From NCBI GenBank assembly GCA_036758285.1, contig DAIOWV010000003.1, forward strand, positions 20,820-84,819: a stretch of 64,000 bases of DNA. Reading direction: 5' to 3'. The first letter of the stretch is position 1; each line of letters starts with the position of its first letter. Position numbers and translations under genes: made by a program. Positions 52,189-60,837 of this stretch are shown here, in pieces. Source of the stretch: Taishania sp036758285. GTDB lineage: Bacteria; Bacteroidota; Bacteroidia; Flavobacteriales_D; Crocinitomicaceae. The notes beneath the pieces were generated by a model. That model was not told the DNA's origin. It did not search any database and saw only the letters and a program-made list of their open reading frames with translations.

Positions 52189-52395
52189 ATGCAAAAGATT
52201 AGAGTAATATTTCTTTTAGTCGCAATAGCGTTTTTAGCATTTTCTCATTATAATAATATAGAGGTAGACATCTATTGCCCAATTGAAGAATTGGTTGAAG
52301 ATGTGGAAGCTAAAGTTTCACCATTGATAGACGATATCGAAGACGATGTTGCTAGTCTTAAAAATTCTAGGATGGTATTCTTTTCAAATTTATAA
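52189..52395 (+). CDS. Small acidic exported protein ending inside an inverted repeat
   Basis: 68 residues. A hydrophobic N-terminal segment (MQKIRVIFLLVAIAFLAFSH) is followed by an acidic stretch (EELVEDVEAKVSPLIDDIED). The last seven codons (MVFFSNL and stop) lie within the left arm of a perfect 37-bp inverted repeat, so the C-terminus may have been changed by the event that made the repeat. No family is recognised. The -7 element upstream supports expression, but the coding status is uncertain. Confidence 0.45.
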   Translation: MQKIRVIFLLVAIAFLAFSHYNNIEVDIYCPIEELVEDVEAKVSPLIDDIEDDVASLKNSRMVFFSNL

Positions 52396-52459
52396 AAGTC
52401 TGAAAAATCAAATCAATTATTATTTTCAGACTTTTATAAATTTGAAAAGAATACCATCC
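52370..52459. repeat. Perfect 37-bp inverted repeat with 16-base spacer
   Basis: Left arm 52370-52406 and right arm 52423-52459 are exact reverse complements over 37 bases; the loop is 52407-52422. The pairing stops sharply at both ends. The right arm is not followed by a T run, so this is not an ordinary terminator. An RNA copy would form a very stable AU-rich hairpin. No matching third copy was seen in the window. Confidence 0.95.
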
Positions 52460-52607
52460 GAAAATATGAACTAGAGTTTGAGCTCTGGAGTCACGAAGAA
52501 ATTTCTTATTTACATCGATTTCAATTGTATTGATCCGTTTATTTTTCACTTTAGACCTTGATATTTAGGTTGATAATTTAAAATTTACGAATCAAACAAT
52601 TAAAATA

Positions 52608-53702
52608 ATGAACACAAAGTATTTTGTAGTTTTAATAGCATCGTTGCTATTTTTATCTTCATGTAAAGACAATACAAATAATAATGAAGAAGGGGTTATA
52701 AAGACCTTGCCAGTTTTAACAGTAGACAAAAAAGACACAATCGTATCTAGTAAATTTGTTGCAGATATACATGCAAAAAAGAATGTAGAAATTCACGCGC
52801 GTATTTCTGGCCTAATGGATCAAATCTATGTAAATGAAGGACAAATGGTTCGTAAAGGGCAGACTTTATTCAAGTTGAGTGATGCTGAACTACAAATTGA
52901 GCTACTAAAAGCTCAGGCAACCTTAAAAACAGCTCAAGCAGATTTAAGAATGGCAGTTGTCGAATTAAAACAATTACAAATTTTATTTGATAAAAAAGTA
53001 ATTGCAGACAACGAATTAGAAATGGGGAAAGCGAAACATGAGGCAGCAGAAGCCAAAGTAGCTTATGCAAATGCGGAGAAAAATGCTATTGTTCAACAAA
53101 TTAGCTTCACAACAATAGTTTCTCCTTTTAATGGTGTTATTGATAAAATTCCATTAAAAGAAGGAAGCTTGGTACAAAATGGTTCATTATTGACAACTGT
53201 TTCTGAGCTGGAAGATGTATTTGCTTATTTCTCGATTCCTGAAAATAGTTATTTTCAAATGATTGCAGATAATAAACTTGGAAATCATAGAGATATCGAT
53301 TTAGTTCTACCGAATGGTTCTAAATACAATCAAAAAGGACTTTTAGAAACAGCTGAAGGTGAAATTGACAGACAAACAGGGTCAATTCAGTTTAAAGCAA
53401 AATTCTCAAATCCTGATGGATTAATCAAACATGGTACTTCTGGTAAATTAATTATTTCTGAAAGTAAATTAGGAGCAATTATCATCCCTCAAAAATCTGT
53501 TTTCTCAATTCAAGATAAACGCTTTGTTTTTATTGTTGAAAAAAACAATATTGTAAAAATGAAAGCGATTACTCTGGGTGGAACACTGGAAGATTCTTAC
53601 ATAGTCGAAGGAGGTCTTAATGAAGGTGATGTTATCGTCAAAGAGGGAACTCAATCATTACGCGACGGGGAGAAAATTAAGACAAAAAAACATACTAAAT
53701 AA
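52608..53702 (+). CDS. RND efflux periplasmic adaptor lipoprotein
   Basis: Membrane-fusion protein of 364 residues for a tripartite RND pump. The leader ends in the lipobox LFLSSCKD. The lipoyl/barrel-sandwich half (ARISGLMDQIYVNEGQMVRKGQTLF, about residues 64-88) and the alpha-hairpin (about 95-165) precede the matching lipoyl half (VSPFNGVIDKIPLKEGSLVQNG). A beta-barrel domain and a membrane-proximal domain end with DSYIVEGGLNEGDVIVKEG. It lies 26 bases before the pump gene. Confidence 0.95.
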   Translation: MNTKYFVVLIASLLFLSSCKDNTNNNEEGVIKTLPVLTVDKKDTIVSSKFVADIHAKKNVEIHARISGLMDQIYVNEGQMVRKGQTLFKLSDAELQIELLKAQATLKTAQADLRMAVVELKQLQILFDKKVIADNELEMGKAKHEAAEAKVAYANAEKNAIVQQISFTTIVSPFNGVIDKIPLKEGSLVQNGSLLTTVSELEDVFAYFSIPENSYFQMIADNKLGNHRDIDLVLPNGSKYNQKGLLETAEGEIDRQTGSIQFKAKFSNPDGLIKHGTSGKLIISESKLGAIIIPQKSVFSIQDKRFVFIVEKNNIVKMKAITLGGTLEDSYIVEGGLNEGDVIVKEGTQSLRDGEKIKTKKHTK

Positions 53703-53728
53703 TTTTTTCTCTTTAAAATCAGATTATT

Positions 53729-56700
53729 ATGGTAGAATTATTTATCAAACGAAAAGTATTGTCGTTGGTAATATCTTTGTTTTTCTTATTGTTAGGATTA
53801 CTAGCTATTTTCCAATTACCAATTACTCAATTCCCAGACATTGTACCCCCTTCAGTAATCGTACAAGCAAAATATACAGGAGCGAATGCTGAAGTTTCTG
53901 CAAATGCAGTAGCACTTCCACTAGAAAGAGCAATCAACGGTGTACCAGGAATGACCTATATGTCAACTGTAACGTCAAATGATGGTTTGACAATGATTCA
54001 AATTTTCTTTGAAGTTGGTACAGATCCGGATTTGGCAGCGGTGAACGTTCAAAATCGTGTTACAACAGTCTTAGATGAGCTTCCTGAGGAGGTAATTAGA
54101 GCTGGTGTTACAACTGAAAAGGAGGTCAATAGTATGTTGATGTACTTGAATATTGTGAGTACGGATAAAGATCAAGATGAACAATTTATTTTCAACTTTA
54201 CAGATATTAATATCCTTCAGGAATTAAAACGTATCGATGGTGTTGGACGTGCAGAGATCATGGGACAGAAAGAGTATTCCATGCGTGTTTGGTTGGATCC
54301 AGAAAAAATGGTTGCGTATAATATTTCTGCGAATGAAGTAATTGATGCACTTCAGAAACAAAATATTGCAGCAGCTCCAGGTAAGGTTGGCGAAGGTTCT
54401 GGGAAAATCAATAGTCAACTTCAATATGTAATTAAATATACAGGGAAGTTTTTCGAACCAGAACAGTATCAAGAGGTTCCATTGCGTTCAAACACAGATG
54501 GTACTATATTGAAATTAAAAGATATTGCAGATATTGAATTTGGAGCAATGAGTTATGGGATGGTGTCAAAAACAGATGGACGCCCTTCAGCTTCTATTAT
54601 GATGAAACAGCGTCCAGGGTCAAATGCTTCTGAAGTAATTCAAAACGTAAAAGATAAAATGGCAGAATTGAAGGAAACTTCTTTCCCTCCAGGAATGGAT
54701 TATAATTTGGCTTATGACGTATCGAGATTCTTGGATGCATCAATTTCTGAGGTTTTGAAAACCTTGATTGAAGCATTTATTTTAGTTGGATTAGTCGTAT
54801 TCTTATTCCTACAAGATTGGCGATCTACTCTTATTCCTGTATTGGCTGTTCCTGTTGCATTGATTGGAACATTTGCATTCATGTCCATGCTAGGTTTCTC
54901 CATCAATTTATTAACGTTGTTTGCAATGGTATTGGCGATTGGTATTGTGGTCGATAATGCCATTGTTGTTGTAGAGGCCGTCCATGTAAAAATGGTGGAA
55001 GAACATATGGCACCACTTGAAGCAACCATAAGTGCAACAAAAGAAATTGCTGGAGCTGTAATGGCAATTACATTGGTGATGTCTGCGGTGTTTATTCCAG
55101 TTGCATTTCTTGACGGTCCTGTTGGGGTATTTTATCGACAATTTTCATTAACACTTGCAATTAGTATTGTAATTTCAGGAATTAATGCGTTAACGTTAAC
55201 TCCTGCATTATGTGCTATTATTTTAAAACCTCATGACCACAATGCAAAGAAAGGAATGTTAGGTAGATTCTTCGATAAATTCAATAATTGGTTTGATCGT
55301 GTAACGAATGGATATACGAATATATTATCCAAATTTGCTACTCGAACGTCAATTACGATTGGTAGTTTAATTCTTTTTATTGCATTAACTTGGGGAACAA
55401 CAACTTTTTTACCTTCCGGATTTATTCCAATGGAGGATCAAGGAATGCTTTATGTCAATGTTACAACACCTCAAGGTGCTACCGTTGAAAGAACTGAAAA
55501 AGTTCTAGATGAAGTATCTCGTGTTGCTGCTACAATTGATGGTTTTGAGAACGTTACAACACTCGCAGGGTATAGCATAGTTACGGAAATTGCAGGTGCT
55601 TCATACGGAATGGGTATGATTAACTTGAAAAATTGGAATGAGCGTGATATTTCTGTTGTAGAATACATTTCTGAATTAGAAAAACTAACAGAAGATATTG
55701 CTGATGCAGAAATTGAAGTTTTTGCTCCTCCAACAGTGCCTGGTTTTGGTAATACAAGTGGTTTCGAATTGAGAATGCTAGACAAGACTGGAGGAACAAT
55801 TGAAATTACGGATGAAATTGCAAAGAAATTTGTAACAGAATTAAATGCAACTCCTGAAATCAAAAACACATTTACAACGTTCGATGCTACTTTCCCTCAA
55901 TACATGATTCATATTGATTACGATCTGGCAGCGAAAAAAGGAATTTCTGTTGATAATGCAATGTCTACATTACAAACAATGTTAGGATCTTACTATGCAA
56001 CCAACTTCATTCGATTTACTCAAATGTATAAAGTAATGGTGCAAGCAGGTCCTGAATTTAGAAGAAATCCTGAAAGTATTTTAGATATGTATTTGAAAAA
56101 TGATGTTGGTGAAATGGTTCCTTTCTCGACTTTCATGAGAATAGAAAGGGTTTATGGGCCTGAGGTTTTAACTCGATACAATATGTATACTTCTGCAATG
56201 ATCAATGGTGAACCAGCAGAAGGCTTTAGTTCTGGAGATGCAATTAAGGCAGTTGAAAGAGTTGCTGAAAAAGTATTACCAAGAGGATTCGAAATTGAAT
56301 GGTCAGGGATGACACGTGAAGAAATATTATCTGGAAATCAAACCATCTATATTTTTGGATTATGTCTACTATTTGTGTACTTATTATTAGCTGCACAATA
56401 TGAAAGCTTTATGCTTCCTTTCCCAGTGTTACTGAGTCTTCCAATTGGTGTTTTTGGTTCGTATTTAGCATTGGTAATTGCAGGATTGGATAATAATATC
56501 TACGCACAAGTAGCATTGGTGATGTTGATTGGTCTACTTGCAAAAAATGCAATTCTAATTGTCGAATTTGCCATTGCTAGAAATCAAGAAGGTTTTGGAG
56601 TTGTTGAGGCTGCAATTGAAGGTGCAAGACAACGTTTCCGTCCAATTTTGATGACTTCATTTGCATTTGTTGCAGGGTTAATTCCTTTGTGTTTAGCTTC

Positions 56701-56845
56701 TGGTGCTGGTGCGATAGGAAATAGATCAATTGGTATGGCTGCAGCAGGAGGGATGCTTATTGGAACAATTTTCGGTGTAATTGTAATTCCAGGATTGTAC
56801 ATACTTTTTGCGAAAGCAGGTAATAAAAAAACTGAAGGAAAATGA
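53729..56845 (+). CDS. RND efflux inner-membrane transporter (HAE1/AcrB type)
   Basis: Proton-driven drug/hydrophobic-compound exporter of 1038 residues. It starts FIKRKVLSLVISLFFLLLGL, and the periplasmic porter domain contains FPDIVPPSVIVQAKYTGANAEVS. Helices 2-6 include VGLVVFLFLQDWRSTLIPVL and the TM4 motif FAMVLAIGIVVDNAIVVVEAVH with the two adjacent Asp-type proton-relay positions (only one Asp seen, D in VVDNA). The second half has LLLAAQYESFMLPFPVLLSLP and LIGLLAKNAILIVEFA. It lies 26 bases after the adaptor and its stop overlaps the OMF gene by 4 bases. Confidence 0.96.
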   Translation: MVELFIKRKVLSLVISLFFLLLGLLAIFQLPITQFPDIVPPSVIVQAKYTGANAEVSANAVALPLERAINGVPGMTYMSTVTSNDGLTMIQIFFEVGTDPDLAAVNVQNRVTTVLDELPEEVIRAGVTTEKEVNSMLMYLNIVSTDKDQDEQFIFNFTDINILQELKRIDGVGRAEIMGQKEYSMRVWLDPEKMVAYNISANEVIDALQKQNIAAAPGKVGEGSGKINSQLQYVIKYTGKFFEPEQYQEVPLRSNTDGTILKLKDIADIEFGAMSYGMVSKTDGRPSASIMMKQRPGSNASEVIQNVKDKMAELKETSFPPGMDYNLAYDVSRFLDASISEVLKTLIEAFILVGLVVFLFLQDWRSTLIPVLAVPVALIGTFAFMSMLGFSINLLTLFAMVLAIGIVVDNAIVVVEAVHVKMVEEHMAPLEATISATKEIAGAVMAITLVMSAVFIPVAFLDGPVGVFYRQFSLTLAISIVISGINALTLTPALCAIILKPHDHNAKKGMLGRFFDKFNNWFDRVTNGYTNILSKFATRTSITIGSLILFIALTWGTTTFLPSGFIPMEDQGMLYVNVTTPQGATVERTEKVLDEVSRVAATIDGFENVTTLAGYSIVTEIAGASYGMGMINLKNWNERDISVVEYISELEKLTEDIADAEIEVFAPPTVPGFGNTSGFELRMLDKTGGTIEITDEIAKKFVTELNATPEIKNTFTTFDATFPQYMIHIDYDLAAKKGISVDNAMSTLQTMLGSYYATNFIRFTQMYKVMVQAGPEFRRNPESILDMYLKNDVGEMVPFSTFMRIERVYGPEVLTRYNMYTSAMINGEPAEGFSSGDAIKAVERVAEKVLPRGFEIEWSGMTREEILSGNQTIYIFGLCLLFVYLLLAAQYESFMLPFPVLLSLPIGVFGSYLALVIAGLDNNIYAQVALVMLIGLLAKNAILIVEFAIARNQEGFGVVEAAIEGARQRFRPILMTSFAFVAGLIPLCLASGAGAIGNRSIGMAAAGGMLIGTIFGVIVIPGLYILFAKAGNKKTEGK

Positions 56846-58293
56846 AAAAAATAACAGTAAAATATACTACGGGAATTACATTTTTGTTAGTGTTACTAAC
56901 AGCATGTTCACTTCCTAAAAACATAGATGTAAAGGATGCTAAACAACTTCCTGAAAAGTTTGATAATCAAATAACACAAACAACTCAGGAATTCACACCC
57001 ATTACATTAAGTAATTATTTTGATGATCCTGAATTGATTTCTTTATTTGATCGCATTGTAAAGTCAAATCCTGATTTTCAAATCCTTCAACAAAGAATCT
57101 TAATTGCTAATTCTCATTTACAAAGAGCAAGATTGGCATTATTACCAACGTTGGATTTAAAATTGGATGCATCTGGAACTAAATTTGGTGATTATACAAT
57201 GGAAGGGGTCGGTAACTTTGATACCAATCTTTCTCCCAATATCCAAGAAGATCAAAAAATTAGAAGGGATGTAACTCCTCAATTGTGGTTGGGAGCCCAG
57301 GTTTCTTGGGAAGCAGATATATGGGGTCGTTTGAGAAATAAGAAAAAGGCTTCTCAACAGCGCTATTTTGCTACACATGAAGGAATGAGGTTGCTTCAAA
57401 ATCAATTATTTACTGATGTTGCTGATTTGTACTATCAATTGGTTGCAATGGATAAAAAATTAGTCATCTACAATCAAAATTACACGGTTCAACAAAAAGC
57501 TTTTGAAATAGTTTCAGCTCAACGTCTTGCAGGAAAAGCCACCGAATTGGCAGTGCAACAATTTGGGGCTCAATCGCAAAATTTATTAGCTGAAGTTGAA
57601 CAAGTAAAAATTGATGTTTATGCAACTGAAAAAGCATTATTGAGCTTAGTAGGTGAATATGGGGGAACAATTCAACGAGGTTCAAATTTTATGTCGAATC
57701 ACACTAAAATATTGAATCAAGCAATACCTGTTGATTCGGTTATTCACAATCGTCCGGATGTCGCAGAAAGTTATTATGAATTATTAGCAACAAACGCAGA
57801 TGCTAAATCTGCAAGAGCAGCATTTTTTCCTAAATTGCAGATAGGTGCTTACGGAGCAATGAATTCTTTTTCACTAGAAACCTTTTTTAATCCGGGTTCT
57901 TTAGCATGGCAATTATTAGGAGGTTTAACTGCTCCAGTGTTTAATCAGGGGCAATTACGTCAAGATTTTTATATTGCGAATCGCACACAAGAAATGGCAT
58001 TTTATAATTATCAGAAAAATATTCTAACTGCTTATAATGAATTAAGTATTCTTTTGAATCAAGTTGCTGGTTATCAGCGAATATTAGTGTTTAAATCGGA
58101 AGAAGTAGCGTATTTGGACAGAGCCGTTAGCGTGTCAAATGATTTATATTTAACAGGTTATGCAAATTATTGGGAAATTATTAATTCTCAAAAGTTAAAA
58201 TTACAAGCAGAATTGGATCATGTAGATTATGAATTAAGTAGTTCAAAATCTTTGGTTCAACTATTCAAAGCCCTTGGTGGTGAAGTGAAATAG
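56842..58293 (+). CDS. RND outer-membrane channel lipoprotein (OprM/NodT type)
   Basis: Outer-membrane factor of 483 residues. The leader ends in the lipobox LLTACSLP. TolC-like repeats follow: SLFDRIVKSNPDFQILQQRIL, then ARLALLPTLDLKLDASGT, and in the second half AKSARAAFFPKLQIGAYG and YQKNILTAYNELSILLNQVAGYQ. It overlaps the pump gene by 4 bases, completing a three-gene efflux operon that ends in a strong terminator. Confidence 0.95.
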   Translation: MKKITVKYTTGITFLLVLLTACSLPKNIDVKDAKQLPEKFDNQITQTTQEFTPITLSNYFDDPELISLFDRIVKSNPDFQILQQRILIANSHLQRARLALLPTLDLKLDASGTKFGDYTMEGVGNFDTNLSPNIQEDQKIRRDVTPQLWLGAQVSWEADIWGRLRNKKKASQQRYFATHEGMRLLQNQLFTDVADLYYQLVAMDKKLVIYNQNYTVQQKAFEIVSAQRLAGKATELAVQQFGAQSQNLLAEVEQVKIDVYATEKALLSLVGEYGGTIQRGSNFMSNHTKILNQAIPVDSVIHNRPDVAESYYELLATNADAKSARAAFFPKLQIGAYGAMNSFSLETFFNPGSLAWQLLGGLTAPVFNQGQLRQDFYIANRTQEMAFYNYQKNILTAYNELSILLNQVAGYQRILVFKSEEVAYLDRAVSVSNDLYLTGYANYWEIINSQKLKLQAELDHVDYELSSSKSLVQLFKALGGEVK

Positions 58294-58310
58294 TTCGTAT
58301 TGATTTTTAT

Positions 58311-58352
58311 AAAAAGGCTGTGTAATATTACTTTTACACAGCCTTTTTGTTT
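58311..58352 (+). terminator. Terminator after the RND operon
   Basis: A 15-bp perfect stem (58311-58325 with 58334-58348), an 8-base loop and T-rich tails on both strands. It can also serve the convergent small gene at 58361. Confidence 0.92.
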
Positions 58353-58360
58353 TTTGATAA

Positions 58361-58567
58361 CTAATAATCTCCTTTTAAAATTTGCTTAATTGATGATTGG
58401 TCTATATTCAATAGTTCTAATATTCTTTTTGCTTTTGTTTTGTCTTTGATTTTAGCTTTATCAAATTCCTCCATAAGTCCACAAACAAAAAGGCGTTCAT
58501 TAATCGTCATTCCACCAAGAGAAATTTCAGTTTTACTAATTACATTTAGTATTTCCTCATCTGTCAT
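58361..58567 (-). CDS. Small hypothetical cytoplasmic protein
   Basis: 68 residues, helical and charged (MTDEEILNVISKTEISLGG, then NERLFVCGLMEEFDKAKIKDKTKAKRILELL). It has no signal peptide or transmembrane segment. It is convergent with the RND operon and 73 bases downstream of the VWA gene on the same strand. Its terminator is shared with the RND operon. No family is recognised; good coding composition and isolated layout support it as a gene. Confidence 0.6.
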   Translation of the reverse strand: MTDEEILNVISKTEISLGGMTINERLFVCGLMEEFDKAKIKDKTKAKRILELLNIDQSSIKQILKGDY

Positions 58568-58640
58568 TTCTTATTTTCTGAAATTTGTACTAATAATTTG
58601 AATGGTCAACTAATATTTCGAGAATGATAGGGGTAGTAAA

Positions 58641-60746
58641 TTAATAACTACCAAGATATCTTCTTAAGAACCATTCAGCAAACAGAATTAAAACGATTAA
58701 AATGAATAATGTGAAATATTCAATTAATTCATTAAAAGATGATTCTTGATAGCTTACCGAACTAAAATCTTCTCTATTTTTCAACTCTTTTATGGCAGAT
58801 TGATAATTTTTCAATGTATGAAATGAACCTTTTGTTTTTTCTGAAAGTTGTTTTAGTAAAATATGATTCGCACTGTTTTCAGACTGTTCCAAAAATGAAG
58901 GTTTAACAACAAACTCACCCCTTTTTTCGTGATATTTACCATTAATAGTTGTATGTGCTTTCCAATTATATTTTCCAGCTGGTAAATTCCCTAAATCTAG
59001 TTTGTAAGTTGTTCCAGAAGCTCCAAATTGTAGTTTCGATTCTTTTCCATTTTCAGAATATAATATGAAATGAACTTCTGATGTTGTTACTGGTTCTAAA
59101 GAAGCGTTCAATACTGTTGCATTGACAATTACTTTTTCATTTGGAGTAAAGCTTTTTGGTAATGTTACTCTAAATGGTTCTGTATTTTGCTTCACCATTA
59201 AAAATTGACCAGTCTTAGAAATTAATTCGTCAAAAGATGTAACGTTTTGATTTCTTGCATACTCAGTTAATTTCCATTTCCAAATTCCTTCTCCATAAAT
59301 AAAACCATATTTATAAGATTGTCCGCTTTCAGTTCTACCATTTGAAAAGAATATTTGAGCATCTTTCTTAACAACAGGACCAACACGTTGATAAACCAAG
59401 ACGGCAGCATCTTTCGGAGTTTTATAGTTCCCAAATTTTGATTTCAAAGGAGGATAGTAATTAAAAGCTTTTTTTAAATCTTCACTGAATTCAAAATGAT
59501 TAAAACCATCATTTATACTACCTTCTGTATCGTCTAAATTATTTCCTGCAGGGATTTCAACTCCAATATTCATTTGATATAATGAAGATGAATTCGATTG
59601 TGAACCAACAATGAATAATTTGGAAATGTTGTTGTTTAAAATCGCTTGTTGTAAATCTCTAGTTACATTTAATCCTGGCTCATGCAACACAATTAAATCA
59701 ACATTTTTTAAATTTCGATCCCAATCTGATAATAATTTAAAATCAACTTCTAAGTTTTGGTCCTTATCCCAAACTGATTTTAATGCAGATACATCAGGAT
59801 GTGGAGCAGATGAAAGAATCAATATTTTACTTCTAGAATCAATAACTTCTACATAAATAACACGTGTATTATTCTCATAGTTGTATTCATTGTCTTTGTG
59901 AGTAAGTTTTACTGTATATCTCTGAATTCCTGGTGAACTAGCATTTAGTAAAAATGTAACTTGTTCGTAATCACTTATTCCATCTTTAAAATTAATTGTT
60001 TGAGAAGCGATTTTCTTCCCATTTGATTCAATTGAAATTTCAGTTGAAGTTTTTCCCATTTTAATCCCTTCAACATCAATGATAACAGGGAAATCGTTTT
60101 TCAAAAACGCAACATCATTGTGAGAAATGTGTTTAATTAATTGATCTCTTTTTGCTACTGTATCACCAACCCCAAGTGTAAAAACGGAGGTTGTATTATA
60201 TTTTTCTACAGCATAAATCGGATTTGTACCAGAATTATAATTTCCATCAGAAAGCAATAATACACCAGCTAAATTTCTACTATAGAATTCATTCTTCGTT
60301 GTTTCGAATGCTTTAGACAAATCAGTGATTTCTGAATTAAATTTCCAATTCTCCGACAAGGTAGTTGGGATTGAAGAAAATGTATAAGATAGAATGTCAA
60401 ATTTATCAGATAGTTCACTTTTTGCTGCCGTTATAACTTCATCAATAAGTTTTTTTACTGATGCAGAATCTGAATAGTTCAACATTGAAGAACTGTCATC
60501 AACACCAATAATTAAGATAGGTTTTTCTTTTTTGTAATTGAATGCTTGAAATATGATGCCAAATAGAAGTATGGCAATTAAGAAAATTGACAAACTTCTA
60601 AGTGCAATTAAGATTATTCGCCAACGTTTTGACAAATCTGAAACCCAACCATTTGTTTTTTTTGAATACAACCACATTGATAAGGATATTGCAATTGCAA
60701 GAATTGGCAATAACCACCATAAAGATATATCTGAACTGAATCTCAT
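58641..60746 (-). CDS. VWA-domain membrane protein (BatA-like)
   Basis: Protein of about 701 residues with two N-terminal transmembrane segments (about 10-25 and 38-60) and a periplasmic VWA domain. Its MIDAS motif VDDSSSM matches DxSxS, with LLLSDGNYNSGTNP further on. Beta-rich Ig-like segments follow, and a final transmembrane helix near the C-terminus (ELIEYFTLFILIVLILFAEWFLRRYLG). The ATG at 60746 is chosen because an earlier in-frame TTG at 60764 lies within the -7 element (60762-60769). BatA-type proteins usually partner MoxR ATPases; the MoxR here is far away at 2619-3572. Confidence 0.88.
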   Translation of the reverse strand: MRFSSDISLWWLLPILAIAISLSMWLYSKKTNGWVSDLSKRWRIILIALRSLSIFLIAILLFGIIFQAFNYKKEKPILIIGVDDSSSMLNYSDSASVKKLIDEVITAAKSELSDKFDILSYTFSSIPTTLSENWKFNSEITDLSKAFETTKNEFYSRNLAGVLLLSDGNYNSGTNPIYAVEKYNTTSVFTLGVGDTVAKRDQLIKHISHNDVAFLKNDFPVIIDVEGIKMGKTSTEISIESNGKKIASQTINFKDGISDYEQVTFLLNASSPGIQRYTVKLTHKDNEYNYENNTRVIYVEVIDSRSKILILSSAPHPDVSALKSVWDKDQNLEVDFKLLSDWDRNLKNVDLIVLHEPGLNVTRDLQQAILNNNISKLFIVGSQSNSSSLYQMNIGVEIPAGNNLDDTEGSINDGFNHFEFSEDLKKAFNYYPPLKSKFGNYKTPKDAAVLVYQRVGPVVKKDAQIFFSNGRTESGQSYKYGFIYGEGIWKWKLTEYARNQNVTSFDELISKTGQFLMVKQNTEPFRVTLPKSFTPNEKVIVNATVLNASLEPVTTSEVHFILYSENGKESKLQFGASGTTYKLDLGNLPAGKYNWKAHTTINGKYHEKRGEFVVKPSFLEQSENSANHILLKQLSEKTKGSFHTLKNYQSAIKELKNREDFSSVSYQESSFNELIEYFTLFILIVLILFAEWFLRRYLGSY

Positions 60747-60761
60747 TCGAGTACGAAAATA

Positions 60762-60769
60762 CAAAGTTA
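60762..60769 (-). promoter_or_regulatory. Promoter -7 element for the VWA gene
   Basis: TAACTTTG on the minus strand, 15 bases before the ATG at 60746. It decides the start codon. Confidence 0.6.
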
Positions 60770-60837
60770 TTCTAGAAACTTACTTAAAATAAATACAACT
60801 TTTTTCAAGGTTTATTTTATTGAGGTGTAAATTCTCT

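Noticed and set aside
52367..52549. Minus-strand open frame of 60 codons crossing the inverted repeat
   Set aside because: It has no promoter element, no recognisable domain and gets much of its length from the repeat arms; the frame there is not evidence of coding.
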